22,216 nt of DNA. Source: Clostridia bacterium (GTDB taxonomy: Bacteria > Bacillota > Clostridia > Christensenellales > CAG-917). The number at the start of each line of letters is the position of its first letter. Position 1 is the stretch's first letter. This document shows, piece after piece, positions 6,375 to 15,200 of this stretch. Location of the stretch: positions 1 to 22,216 of the forward strand of contig CAAEDU010000096.1 in assembly GCA_900754695.1 (NCBI GenBank), read 5' to 3'. The notes under the pieces were generated by a model. It worked only from the letters and a program-made list of their open reading frames with translations. It searched no databases and was not told the DNA's origin. Made by a program: the position numbers and the translations under genes.

Positions 6375-7516
6375 GCGGTGGTGAATTTCCTCCTCCTCTT
6401 TTCGGCGGACTGCGCTGCCCTTTCCTCGGAGCCTTCGCTCTCCGCCTCCGCAAGCACTCTGCGCCTGAGCTGTCCGCACGCGCCCTCGATGTCCTCACCG
6501 AAACTGCGGCGTATCGTGGCGGACACTCCGAGTGCTGTAAGCTTTTGCATGAACGCCCTCGCCGCGTCCTCGGTGGGGCGCTTGAGTTTTGCGTCCGTGG
6601 GGTTCAGGCGGATGAGATTGATGTGTGAGGGAAAGCCGCGGGTGAGAGACGCGAGTTTCTCCGCGCAGGCGTCCGTGTCGTTGACCCCCGCAATGAGGGT
6701 ATATTCAAAGATGACCCGCCGTCCCGTGCGCTTGAAATAGTACCTTGCGGCGTCCACGACGGAGGCGATGTCATACTTGCGGTTGACGGGCATGAGTTTG
6801 CTCCTCTCCTCGTCGAAGGGGGAATGCAGACTGACGGAAAGAGTGACTTTCCTGCCGCTCTCCGCAAACTTTTTCATTTTGTCCGCGAGCCCCGAAGTGG
6901 AGAGGGAGATGTTGCGTTCCGAGACGCCGAGACCGTCCGCGGCGGACACTTCGTCGAGGAACCTCATCACGTTGTCGTAGTTGTCGAAGGGCTCGCCGCT
7001 CCCCATCAGGACGATATTCGTTACGGCGCGGGTCTTCACGCTGCCGCCCTCCGCGGCATTGACCGCGACCACCTCGCCCAGGATCTCCGAAAAAGTGAGG
7101 TCGCGCACCAGTCCGTCGGCACCCGACGCGCAGAACGCGCAATGCATCCTGCACCCCACCTGCGTGGAGACGCAGAGGGTGTTGCCGTAGTCATGGGGCA
7201 TGAAGACGCCTTCGATGAGATCGCCGTCGAGGAGTGAGAAAAGATACTTTTTGCTGCCGTCACGGGAGGCGTAGACGCGCATGACGGAGACGGGGTTTGC
7301 AACGAAGCTTTCCTTCAATTCGGTGCGCAGAGCTTTGGAGAGCGAGGTCATCCCGTCGATGTCCTTGCCCGCAAAACAGAACGCGCGGATCTGCCGTGCA
7401 GTATAAGAGGGCGCGGACGGCGGGAGAAGGGCTGCGATCTCCTTCTCGCTAAGCCCGAGGAGTGCGCGTTTTTCGCGCTCCGCTCCGCCTTTCGCGTTCA
7501 CCGTCTCCTCTCTCAT
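6371..7516 (-). CDS. rlmN: Dual-specificity 23S rRNA/tRNA adenine-C2 methyltransferase RlmN
   Basis: RlmN is a radical-SAM enzyme that methylates C2 of A2503 in 23S rRNA and A37 in some tRNAs. The 381-residue protein carries the cluster motif C122-x3-C126-x2-C129. It also has the two mechanistic cysteines, C115 in LCVSTQVGC and C347 in DIEGACGQL. The SAM-binding GSGEPFDNYDNV is at 172-183 (commonly GMGEP), and SVSLHSP at 227-233. The start is ATG 7516, overlapping the rsmB TGA as ATGA. An upstream extension would lie inside rsmB. About 28 C-terminal residues beyond the RRR following CGQL are charged and appear unstructured. Confidence 0.96.
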   Translation of the reverse strand: MREETVNAKGGAEREKRALLGLSEKEIAALLPPSAPSYTARQIRAFCFAGKDIDGMTSLSKALRTELKESFVANPVSVMRVYASRDGSKKYLFSLLDGDLIEGVFMPHDYGNTLCVSTQVGCRMHCAFCASGADGLVRDLTFSEILGEVVAVNAAEGGSVKTRAVTNIVLMGSGEPFDNYDNVMRFLDEVSAADGLGVSERNISLSTSGLADKMKKFAESGRKVTLSVSLHSPFDEERSKLMPVNRKYDIASVVDAARYYFKRTGRRVIFEYTLIAGVNDTDACAEKLASLTRGFPSHINLIRLNPTDAKLKRPTEDAARAFMQKLTALGVSATIRRSFGEDIEGACGQLRRRVLAEAESEGSEERAAQSAEKRRRKFTTA

Positions 7517-8757
7517 TTGCGGAACCTCGCAATGAAAAAGCCGTCCCACTCCCCTCTCGGGAGAAGCTGCAGAGTGCCGTCGTTATCGAAGGGGACGGGC
7601 ATTTTTTCGAGGGAAAGACCCAGCCCCTCCGCATATCCGGCGTTCCCGATATTTTCTTCCTTGAAAAGCGTGCAGGTGGAATAGACCATCACGCCGCCGG
7701 GTTTCAAGTATCGCACGGCATTGTCAATTATGCGGCGTTGGGTCTCGGCGAGTTTCGCGATCGCTTCCTCGCCGCGCTGCAAAAATACGTCGGGGTGTTT
7801 TTTGAATGTGCCGAAGCATGTGCACGGCACGTCCGCCATGACGAAATCGAACCTGCCCTCGAAGCGCGGTTCGAACACCGTGGCGTCCGAGAGCATGGGA
7901 CGGACGTTGTCCGCACCCATCCTTGCGGCGTACTTCTTTATGAGTTCCACCCTGTGAGGATGGACGTCGCAAGCCGTGACGGTGGCAGCGGGAGCGAGTT
8001 CGGAGGCATACACCGCCTTGCCGCCGGGGGCGGAACAGAGGTCGAGCACTTCGCACCTGCCGCCGGGGGCGAGAGCGTCCACGGCGAGCACGGAAGAGGG
8101 CGACTGATAAGTGACTATGCCCTCCGAAAACAGCGACCTGACAAGGGGCGTGACTCTGACAAGAAAGCCGCCGACGGCACTCGGATAATACTCGTGAGCG
8201 TGCGCGTCAAAGAGCTTTTTCACCGCCTCGTCGGAGCTTGACCGCGAGTTGACGCGGATGTGCACGAGATCGGACGCGGGCTCTTCGAGGACGGCGCGGG
8301 TGCGCGCTTCGCCGTATTCCGCCGTCATCCTCCCGACGAACCACTCGGGCTTGGAAAAATGCACGGAGAGGTAGTCCGGGTCGGATGGCGCGGGAAGGGT
8401 GTATGAACGCGTCGAGACCTTTTTCAGGACTGCGTTGACAAAGCCCGCGGCGCCGCCCTTGCCGAGGGCTTTCGCGGTCTCCACGCATTCGTTGACTATG
8501 GCGTAATCGGGGATATTATCGATGTAAAGCAGCGCATAAACGCCGACTTTGAGCAAAATGCGGACTATTCGCTTGGGTTGTTTGTCCACGAGACTGTCGA
8601 GGATGTAGCTTATCTCCGTGTCCCGTTCCAGCACTCCGAACACGAGACGAGTGGAGAGCGCGCTCGCGTCCTCGCCGTCAAAGACGCGGTCGGCGTAGGT
8701 GCGGTCGGTATAAATCTTGTCCAGCAGCTCGCAGGCGGCGCGGATGTGCTCTTTCAT
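7513..8757 (-). CDS. rsmB: 16S rRNA cytosine-C5 methyltransferase RsmB
   Basis: RsmB (Sun/Fmu) makes m5C967 in 16S rRNA. The 414-residue protein has a NusB-like N-terminal domain (about 1-115). The catalytic Rossmann domain has SAM motif VLDLCSAPGGK (237-247), D264 in ACDVHPHR, and DVPCTCFG (309-316) containing C312. YSTCTLFKEEN (359-369) contains the nucleophile C362. The second motif normally reads PCSGxG, so the extra Cys and Phe are unusual. The start at 8757 overlaps the fmt TGA as ATGA, with RBS-like AGGGGAGAG just upstream. Longer upstream readings lie inside fmt. Confidence 0.95.
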   Translation of the reverse strand: MKEHIRAACELLDKIYTDRTYADRVFDGEDASALSTRLVFGVLERDTEISYILDSLVDKQPKRIVRILLKVGVYALLYIDNIPDYAIVNECVETAKALGKGGAAGFVNAVLKKVSTRSYTLPAPSDPDYLSVHFSKPEWFVGRMTAEYGEARTRAVLEEPASDLVHIRVNSRSSSDEAVKKLFDAHAHEYYPSAVGGFLVRVTPLVRSLFSEGIVTYQSPSSVLAVDALAPGGRCEVLDLCSAPGGKAVYASELAPAATVTACDVHPHRVELIKKYAARMGADNVRPMLSDATVFEPRFEGRFDFVMADVPCTCFGTFKKHPDVFLQRGEEAIAKLAETQRRIIDNAVRYLKPGGVMVYSTCTLFKEENIGNAGYAEGLGLSLEKMPVPFDNDGTLQLLPRGEWDGFFIARFRK

Positions 8758-9683
8758 TGCAGTCTCTCCCCTGCGTTTACGGAGTGTCCCGCAAGCCACG
8801 CCGTGTCGCTCATGCGCGGTTTGCCCTCGGGCTGCAAAACGCCGAGCCTCACCGCTCCGTCCCCGCACGCGACCACGAGCCCCGTCTTTGCGGATGCGGA
8901 AATGACGGTGCCGGGCTCTCCGCTCCCCTCCGCGGGCTTTGCGGAAAACACTTTGACGCGCTTGCCCGCAACGGTCATCCACGCGGACGGCCAGGGCGTC
9001 ATGCCTCTCACGAAACAGTCAAGTTCTCCCGCAGTACGACCGAAGTCCATCTTGCCGTCCTCTTTTGCGATCATCCCGCAATGAGTGGCTTCCCGGGCGT
9101 CCTGAGGGGTGTATACCGCCCTCCCCGCCGCGATGAGATCGACGGCTTCCACAAGCGCTTCTCCGCCGAGCACGGCGAGCCTTTCGAAGAGCTCGCCCGC
9201 AGTCTCGTCGGCGCCTATCTCCGTGCGCTTTTGCAGCAGGATATCTCCTGCGTCCACCTCTTTCACGGTGCGCATGACCGTGACGCCCGTCTCCTTTTCG
9301 CCGTCCAGCACCGCCCATTGGATGGGGGACGCTCCGCGATATTTGGGGAGGAGAGACGCATGCACGTTGATGACCCCGAGGGGGAAGAGGGAGAGGAATT
9401 TTTCGGACAGGATCTGCCCGAAAGCGGCTGTGACGCCGAGGTCGGGCGAAAGCGCCGCGACGGCGTCAAGACCCTCGCGGGAGACTTTGTCGAATTGCAG
9501 CACGGGGATGCCCAGCCTCTCCGCCTCGACCTTGAGGGGGGAGGGCCGCAGCGCGTAGCCCCTGCCCACGGGTTTGTCCGTGCCCGTCACGACTGCGGCG
9601 ACGGGATGGGCGGCGGCGAGCGCCGAAAGCACTTTTGCGGAAAAATCCGGCGTGCCCATGAAGACGATCTTCGGCTCGGTCAT
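8754..9683 (-). CDS. fmt: Methionyl-tRNA formyltransferase
   Basis: Fmt formylates initiator Met-tRNA using 10-formyl-tetrahydrofolate, producing the substrate later processed by the Def encoded next door. The 309-residue protein starts IVFMGTPDFS (6-15). The catalytic N106 and H108 are in INVHASLLPKYRGASPIQ, and D144 is in VDAGDIL. The spacing matches the E. coli triad. The loop usually written TQPD-GRG reads TGTDKPVGRG (33-42). The C-terminal OB-like tRNA-binding domain (about 205-309) is present. The start chosen is ATG 9683, overlapping the def TGA as ATGA. A GTG seven codons upstream is possible but less likely. Confidence 0.96.
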   Translation of the reverse strand: MTEPKIVFMGTPDFSAKVLSALAAAHPVAAVVTGTDKPVGRGYALRPSPLKVEAERLGIPVLQFDKVSREGLDAVAALSPDLGVTAAFGQILSEKFLSLFPLGVINVHASLLPKYRGASPIQWAVLDGEKETGVTVMRTVKEVDAGDILLQKRTEIGADETAGELFERLAVLGGEALVEAVDLIAAGRAVYTPQDAREATHCGMIAKEDGKMDFGRTAGELDCFVRGMTPWPSAWMTVAGKRVKVFSAKPAEGSGEPGTVISASAKTGLVVACGDGAVRLGVLQPEGKPRMSDTAWLAGHSVNAGERLQ

Positions 9684-10132
9684 TCGTTTTTCAGATCCTT
9701 GCACTTCGAGGTGTAAAGCACCCCGTCGAGGTGGTCCATCTCGTGCTGGAAAGCGCGCGCGGTGAACCCTTCCACCTTATACTTTTTCTTTTTGCCGTAG
9801 CGGTCGCAAGCGGTGACGGTGATCTTCTCCGCCCGTGTCACGGTGCCGTACTTGCCCTTGACGGAGAGGCACCCCTCAACGCCCGTCTGCTCGCCCGCGG
9901 CGGACTTTAGCTCGGGGTTGACGAGCTCGAAATAGCCGTCCTCAGTGCTGACCACGCACACGCGCTTGAGGACCGCGACCTGAGGTGCGGCAAGCCCCGC
10001 GCCGTCGGCGTCCTCCAGCGTCTCGCGCATATCGTCGAGCAGGACGTGAAGTTTCTCGTCGAAGACCTCGACGGGACGGCACTTCTTGAAGAGTATTGGA
10101 TCGGGCGATTGAAGAATTATACGTTTTGCCAT
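9680..10132 (-). CDS. def: Peptide deformylase
   Basis: Def removes the formyl group from nascent N-terminal Met. All three metal and active-site motifs are present in the 150-residue protein: GAGLAAPQV (44-52), EGCLS with metal ligand C88, and QHEMDHLDG with H130 and H134 as ligands and E131 as catalytic base. The start is ATG 10132 (MAKRIIL), one base after the priA TGA. Longer readings lie inside priA. The pairing with fmt is the classical def-fmt functional unit. Confidence 0.97.
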   Translation of the reverse strand: MAKRIILQSPDPILFKKCRPVEVFDEKLHVLLDDMRETLEDADGAGLAAPQVAVLKRVCVVSTEDGYFELVNPELKSAAGEQTGVEGCLSVKGKYGTVTRAEKITVTACDRYGKKKKYKVEGFTARAFQHEMDHLDGVLYTSKCKDLKNE

Positions 10133-10133
10133 A

Positions 10134-12305
10134 TCATATGAGGCTCTGCGGGTCTGTCTCCGCAAAGCAGCTCCCCCTTTCCGGTCTGAATTTTGCCGTG
10201 AGGGCGTACACCTCCGGCATGATCTTCTCATACACGTCGGGATAGACCCTCATCAGCACCTGATAGCGCGTGAGCCCGTGCATCCTCGTGACCGGCGACT
10301 TCGCCGCGCCGAGATAGACGAATTTGCCCACACGGCTCTCGATGTCACGCACTCCGCGGTATATCTCCCTGGTGCATTCCACGACGGACTGTTCCTCTTC
10401 CGCCGCCACGAGCACCCTCACCACCTTGGTGAAGGGCGGGAATTTGGTCACCATACGGGTGTTGATCTCCTTGCGCCAGAACCCCTCGTAGTCATAGGTC
10501 CTGCCGAAATTGAACACATAGTGCCTGGGCGAATAGGTCTGCAGGATGACCCTGCCCTTTTTGTCCGCTCTGCCCGCTCTGCCCGCCACCTGCGTGATGA
10601 GCTGGAAGGTGCGCTCCGAGGAGCGGTAGTCGCTGAAATAGAGCGCCGCATCCGCCTCCAGGATGCCGACCAAAGTGACGTTGGGGAAGTCGTGCCCCTT
10701 TGCGATCATCTGCGTGCCGACCAGCACATCCGCCTCTCCCGCGGCAAAAGCGCTCAGGATGCGGAAATAGCTGTCCTTTCTTGAGGTGGTGTCGTTGTCC
10801 ATGCGGAGCACTCTGACGCCGGGGAACTGTTCCTTCAGCTCTTCCGCGACCTTTTCCGTGCCCGTCTTGCCCTGCTTTATCTCCGTGCCGCCGCAGACGG
10901 GACACTTTGTGAGCATATGATAGCGCTTGCCGCAGCAATGGCATTTCAGGACGTTTTCCGTCTTGTGCCAGGTGAGGGAGACGTCGCAGTCCTCGCACTT
11001 CGCCACCCAACCGCAGGAGCGGCACATGAGGAATGACGCGAACCCTCTGCGGTTCAGAAACAGGATGACCTGTTCCTTTCTTTCAAGCGCCGCGCCTATG
11101 CCGTCGCGGAGAGCGGCGGAGAACAGCGAACGGTTGCCGTAGCGGAACTCCTGCACCATGTCCACGATCTCCATCTCCGGGAGTTGGTGGGCGGCGATAC
11201 GGTTTTTGAGAGTGAGCAGCTTATATTTCCCTTCCGTCGCGAGCAGATAGCTCTCCATGTCGGGAGTGGCGGAACCGAGCACGAGCGCCGCGCCGCACTC
11301 TTCCGCGCGCATTTTCGCGACCTCTTTGGTGTCATAGCGGGGGTTGGACTCGCTGACATAACTGGAGTCGTGCTCCTCGTCGATGATGATGACGCCGATG
11401 TTTTGAAGGGGCGCGAACACCGCCGAGCGCGGACCTACGGCGATCCTCGCCTTGCCGTCCCGCATGCGCTTCCACTCGTCGTAGCGCTCCCCCGCGCTCA
11501 GTCCCGAGTGCATGAGCGCGACCTCGTCGCCGAAACGGGCGCGGAAGAGACCGAGGATCTGCGGTGTGAGCGCGATCTCCGGCACGAGCATGACCGCGGT
11601 CTTTCCCGCCGCGAGCATGCGCTCTATGACGGACATGTAGACTTCCGTCTTGCCGCTTCCCGTCACGCCGTGCAGGAGGTAGACGCCCTTCCCCGACATG
11701 ATGGAGTCGACGGCGCGCTGCTGGTCCTCGGTGAGGGTGACGCGCTTGTGCTCGCGTTTGAGCTCTTCGAGAGGGGTGCGGACGTCATGGACGGCGCTCT
11801 CCTCTGCAAAGCCCTTTTCTCTGAGACCGTTCACCGCGCCCGCGCCGAACATCTCCGAGAGGACGGAAAGATACTCTCCTCCCCGCGTTTTCAGGTGTTC
11901 CAGCGCTTCGCGCTGTCTGGGCGCGCGTTTCAATGCGACGGCGACCGCCTCGTCGTCGAGACCTCCTGCCGCCGTGAGATATATGCGCTTGAACTCCGGG
12001 TCTCTCTCTTCCCTCAGTTTTGCGGGGATGAAGAGCCGGAGCACGTCGATGTGGCGGAGATTGTAGCGCCGCCGCATCTCGTTCATGAGCGAGAGCTGCT
12101 CGGCACTCACGGGAGTGTCGAGATACCTCGCCGTTTTCAGATTTTGAAAGTCCGACTTCTCCTTCTTGCCGATGACGAAGCCGACGGTGTTGCGGTGCGC
12201 GAATTCCACCGCGACGCGGCTGCCGAGCGGGACGTCCTCCCCCTCGTAATCGAAGGGACGGTCTATCTCGGCGGTGGAGATGTCGACGATGACTTCAAGC
12301 ACCAT
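10134..12305 (-). CDS. priA: Primosomal replication restart helicase PriA
   Basis: PriA recognises repaired forks and starts primosome assembly for replication restart. The 723-residue protein has an N-terminal 3'-DNA-binding domain (about 1-105), then a winged-helix region. Helicase motifs are Walker A GVTGSGKT (213-220), DEEH (309-312), SATP (345-348) and QVAGRAGRA (572-580). Two zinc sites lie between the helicase lobes, with candidate cysteines C428/C431, C437/C440, C455/C458 and C468/C471. The start ATG 12305 lies inside the coaBC end, giving an 11-base overlap. A GTG immediately following could also initiate. Confidence 0.96.
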   Translation of the reverse strand: MVLEVIVDISTAEIDRPFDYEGEDVPLGSRVAVEFAHRNTVGFVIGKKEKSDFQNLKTARYLDTPVSAEQLSLMNEMRRRYNLRHIDVLRLFIPAKLREERDPEFKRIYLTAAGGLDDEAVAVALKRAPRQREALEHLKTRGGEYLSVLSEMFGAGAVNGLREKGFAEESAVHDVRTPLEELKREHKRVTLTEDQQRAVDSIMSGKGVYLLHGVTGSGKTEVYMSVIERMLAAGKTAVMLVPEIALTPQILGLFRARFGDEVALMHSGLSAGERYDEWKRMRDGKARIAVGPRSAVFAPLQNIGVIIIDEEHDSSYVSESNPRYDTKEVAKMRAEECGAALVLGSATPDMESYLLATEGKYKLLTLKNRIAAHQLPEMEIVDMVQEFRYGNRSLFSAALRDGIGAALERKEQVILFLNRRGFASFLMCRSCGWVAKCEDCDVSLTWHKTENVLKCHCCGKRYHMLTKCPVCGGTEIKQGKTGTEKVAEELKEQFPGVRVLRMDNDTTSRKDSYFRILSAFAAGEADVLVGTQMIAKGHDFPNVTLVGILEADAALYFSDYRSSERTFQLITQVAGRAGRADKKGRVILQTYSPRHYVFNFGRTYDYEGFWRKEINTRMVTKFPPFTKVVRVLVAAEEEQSVVECTREIYRGVRDIESRVGKFVYLGAAKSPVTRMHGLTRYQVLMRVYPDVYEKIMPEVYALTAKFRPERGSCFAETDPQSLI

Positions 12306-13488
12306 AGCCGCTAAGCACCGCGTCGAGGATGACGTCCGCAAGCTCGCGCTTGGTCATGAGCCCGCACTCGCGCACTTCCCCGTTCCTGCCCACCAGAGAG
12401 GCGATGTTGGTGTCGCAGTAGAACCCGGCGCCCTCTTTGGTGACGTCGTTGGCGACGGCGAGATCGGCGTTTTTTGACGCGACTTTCTTTTTTGCGTTGT
12501 CGATGAGACCGTCCGTCTCGGCGGAGAACACGACGAGTTTACGCCCGCCCTTTCTCTCACCCACCGCCTTTGCGATGTCGGGGTTTTTGACAAACTCCAT
12601 CGTGAGCGTCTCGCTCTTCAATTTTGATGTGAAAGTCTCCTTGGGGCGGTAGTCCGCAGGAGCTGCCGCCATCACGATGACGTCGGCGGCTTCCGTTTCC
12701 GCGAGCACCGCGTCCATCATCTCGAGAGTGGTGTGCACCCTCACGGCTTTTGCCACGCCTTCGGGGACGGGGACGGACATCCTGCCGTGCACCAGCACGA
12801 CTTCCGCTCCCCTCTCCGCTGCCGCTTCGGCAAGCGCGCAGCCCATCTTGCCGCTCGAATGGTTGGTGATGACGCGCACGCCGTCGATATACTCCTCGGT
12901 GGCGCCCGAAGTCACCAGCACTCTCTTTCCCTCAAAGTCTCTCACGGGGCGCAGGATCTCCTGGATGCGCTCCGCGATGTCGGCAGGTTCCGCCATCTTG
13001 CCTCTGCCCGTGTCGCCGCAGGCGAGCCTGCCCACGCCGGGTTCGACAAACATGACGCCGCGCTCTTTGAGGAGCGAGATGTTGTCCTGCGTTGCCTCGT
13101 CGTCGTACATGGTGGTGTTCATCGCTGGCGCGACGAGTTTGGGGGCGTCGGATGCGAGCCATGTCGTCGAGAGCATGTCGTCGGCGATGCCGCGCGCGAA
13201 CTTCGCGATGACGTTCGCAGTCGCGGGGGCGACCACGAAAACGTCGGCAAGTTTCGCGAGAGCGACGTGACGGACGTCGTGCTCCTCCCTTTCCTCGAAC
13301 ATCCCTCTCACCACCTTGTTGTCCGAGAGGGTCTCGAAAGAGAGAGGCGCGACAAATTCCTCGGCGTTCCTTGTCATGATGACGTGGACGTCCGCGCCGA
13401 GTTTTTTCAGCCTCGAGACGAGCTCGCAGCTTTTGTAAGCGGCGATGCCGCCGCTCACACCGAGCACAACGTGTTTGCCGTACAGCAT
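12295..13488 (-). CDS. coaBC: Bifunctional phosphopantothenoylcysteine decarboxylase / phosphopantothenate-cysteine ligase
   Basis: CoaBC performs two consecutive steps of coenzyme A synthesis: cysteine ligation to phosphopantothenate, then FMN-dependent decarboxylation. The 397-residue protein has the CoaC half first. It shows SGGIAAYK (12-19), H74, PAMNTTM (121-127) and C157 in GRLACGDTGRGKM. The CoaB half shows SGATEEYIDGVR (194-205), ITNHSSGKMG (207-216), AAAPADYRPK (274-283) and the conserved lysine K289. The start ATG 13488 shares one base with the rpoZ stop (TGATG), with no visible Shine-Dalgarno, which suggests reinitiation by terminating ribosomes. Longer readings lie inside rpoZ. 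Confidence 0.96.
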   Translation of the reverse strand: MLYGKHVVLGVSGGIAAYKSCELVSRLKKLGADVHVIMTRNAEEFVAPLSFETLSDNKVVRGMFEEREEHDVRHVALAKLADVFVVAPATANVIAKFARGIADDMLSTTWLASDAPKLVAPAMNTTMYDDEATQDNISLLKERGVMFVEPGVGRLACGDTGRGKMAEPADIAERIQEILRPVRDFEGKRVLVTSGATEEYIDGVRVITNHSSGKMGCALAEAAAERGAEVVLVHGRMSVPVPEGVAKAVRVHTTLEMMDAVLAETEAADVIVMAAAPADYRPKETFTSKLKSETLTMEFVKNPDIAKAVGERKGGRKLVVFSAETDGLIDNAKKKVASKNADLAVANDVTKEGAGFYCDTNIASLVGRNGEVRECGLMTKRELADVILDAVLSGYGA

Positions 13489-13682
13489 CAGTCGCGAACG
13501 ATCTTGATCTTGCCCGAATAGATCTCTTTGCAGGCAAGGGTGACGGGCTTCTCGCCGCTGTCGGCGAGATAAGAGCTCTCGCTGGTCAGCAGCTCTCTGG
13601 TGCGCTTTGCGACCGCGCAGGCAAGAGCGTAGCGGCATTCCGCCTTCTGGATGAGCTTGTCGATCGGGGGGTCTATCATCAT
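13488..13682 (-). CDS. rpoZ: DNA-directed RNA polymerase omega subunit
   Basis: Omega assists folding and assembly of the beta' subunit of RNA polymerase. The 64-residue product carries the family core, with CRYALACAVAKRTREL at 16-31 and a short C-terminal tail. RBS GGAGGA lies within the gmk end, and the start is one of two consecutive ATGs (13682 or 13679). Four bases separate it from gmk. The gmk-rpoZ-coaBC order is conserved from Firmicutes to other phyla. Confidence 0.93.
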   Translation of the reverse strand: MMIDPPIDKLIQKAECRYALACAVAKRTRELLTSESSYLADSGEKPVTLACKEIYSGKIKIVRD

Positions 13683-13686
13683 AATT

Positions 13687-14295
13687 TCAGTCCTCCGTAG
13701 GGAATATATTTTGTGTGCTTCCGCGCTCGGTGCGCAGATGTTCGCTCTTTATGATGGCGACGATCTCGTCCGCGCAGGTCCGAGCAACGGTGTTGGTGAC
13801 GACATAATCGTAGGACGGGATGTCCTTGCTTTCGGTCTCTATCTCTTTGATGCGGCGCTCCAGGCTCTCGGGGCTCTCTGAGCCTCTGCCGATGAGGCGT
13901 GCTTTCAGCGCTTCGAGGGAGGGCGGCTGCACGAATATGGTCACGCAGCCGGGATAGAGCTTCTTGATGTTCTTCGCGCCCACCACATTGAGCTCGAGAA
14001 GGATGTCGACGCCCGCGGCGATGGGGTTGTCGATCTCGCTTTTCAGAGTGCCGTAGTAGTTGGTGAAGGTGCGGGTGTATTCCACGAACGCGCCCTCGGC
14101 GATCTTTTTCTCGAACTCCTCTTCGGTGAGGAAGTAGTAGTTGACGCCGTCCTCTTCACCCCGGCGCGGCGCGCGCGTCGTGCAGGAGATGGAGAAGCGC
14201 AGCGTGGGCAGTTCGTCCAACACCATCTGTATGACGGTGCCCTTGCCTACGCCGCTGAAACCGGATATGACGATGAGCAGACCTTTCCTTTCCAT
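13687..14295 (-). CDS. gmk: Guanylate kinase
   Basis: Gmk converts GMP and ATP to GDP and ADP. The 202-residue protein has the P-loop SGFSGVGKGT (11-20, normally GPSGVGKGT). The GMP-binding segment is SCTTRAPRRGEEDGVNYYF (37-55) with R41. E72 and NYYGT (79-83) are also present, as is the lid region with GRGSESPESLERR (136-148). The usual LEIDVQGA stretch, where the Asp helps position GMP, reads LLELNVVGA (99-107), putting Asn103 at the Asp position and Val105 at the Gln position. The start is at 14295, one base after the yicC stop. Confidence 0.95.
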   Translation of the reverse strand: MERKGLLIVISGFSGVGKGTVIQMVLDELPTLRFSISCTTRAPRRGEEDGVNYYFLTEEEFEKKIAEGAFVEYTRTFTNYYGTLKSEIDNPIAAGVDILLELNVVGAKNIKKLYPGCVTIFVQPPSLEALKARLIGRGSESPESLERRIKEIETESKDIPSYDYVVTNTVARTCADEIVAIIKSEHLRTERGSTQNIFPTED

Positions 14296-14296
14296 A

Positions 14297-15172
14297 TCAC
14301 TCCACGTTCTGCGCCTGTTCGCGGATCTTCTCGATGTCGTTCTTGAGGGAGAGTACCTCGCGGGTGATGTCGAGGTCGTTCGCCTTGGAGCCGATGGTGT
14401 TCGCCTCGCGGTTCATCTCCTGCACCAAAAAGTCCAGCTTTCTCCCGACGGGACCCTCCGCCGCAAGATAGCCGCGCATGGCGGCGATGTGCGCTTTCAG
14501 GCGGCTGATCTCCTCATCCACGGCGCATTTGTCCGCAAAGAGCGCGACCTCGGTCGCCACTCTGCTCATGTCCGCGACCGCGCTGCCGAGGAGCTCCGTT
14601 ATGCGGGCAGTCAGCTTCTTTCTGTACTCTTCCACGACGGCGGGAGCAAGCTCAGCCACCTTTTTCACGGAGACCGACATGGAGTCCAGCTTCTCGGTGA
14701 TGTCGCGGCGGAGCGCCTCGCCCTCGTTCTCACGCATGACGACGAGCCCTTTGAGCGCGTCCGAAAGCGCCGCCATAAGAAGGGACCTTAATTCCTCGTA
14801 GTCCGCTTCCACCGTCTCGAGCGCGAGGATGTCAGGGTTTTTCGCGAGCGCCAGCGCGCCGATGTCGAAGGGGACGCCGACGGCTTCCGACAGTTCCTTG
14901 GCGGCGGCGACGTACTTTGAGGCAAGAGCGATGTCCGCGCGGTATTCCGCAGCCTGCGCCTCCGTCTGCCGTACGGTGATGTAGACGTCGACGTGACCGC
15001 GCGCGACTTCCCGAGCAACGGCTTTCTTCGCCTCGTCCTCCGCAAAGAGGAAGCCCTTGGGCATCTTGGTGTTCCAGTCAAAAAACTTGTGGTTGACGGT
15101 CTTGAGCTCGACGGTGACGGACCTGCCGTTTGCCTCCGCCTCGCCCTTTCCGTATCCGGTCATACTGCGCAT
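14297..15172 (-). CDS. yicC: YicC/YloC family endoribonuclease
   Basis: Characterised members (E. coli YicC, B. subtilis YloC) are endoribonucleases involved in RNA turnover. The 291-residue protein begins MRSMTGYGKGE and continues with VELKTVNHKFFD (21-32), both hallmarks of the YicC N-terminal domain. It ends in the DUF1732 C-terminal domain with VGRKLDFLVQEMNREANTIGSKAND. The start at ATG 15172 is chosen because the promoter at 15201-15230 predicts a start near 15194. That places the longer in-frame ATG at 15202 upstream of the mRNA. It is the first gene of the long operon. remA, which separates yloC from gmk in Bacillus, is missing. Confidence 0.93.
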   Translation of the reverse strand: MRSMTGYGKGEAEANGRSVTVELKTVNHKFFDWNTKMPKGFLFAEDEAKKAVAREVARGHVDVYITVRQTEAQAAEYRADIALASKYVAAAKELSEAVGVPFDIGALALAKNPDILALETVEADYEELRSLLMAALSDALKGLVVMRENEGEALRRDITEKLDSMSVSVKKVAELAPAVVEEYRKKLTARITELLGSAVADMSRVATEVALFADKCAVDEEISRLKAHIAAMRGYLAAEGPVGRKLDFLVQEMNREANTIGSKANDLDITREVLSLKNDIEKIREQAQNVE

Positions 15173-15200
15173 ATACGCACCCGCCTGAATAATTTTTATC

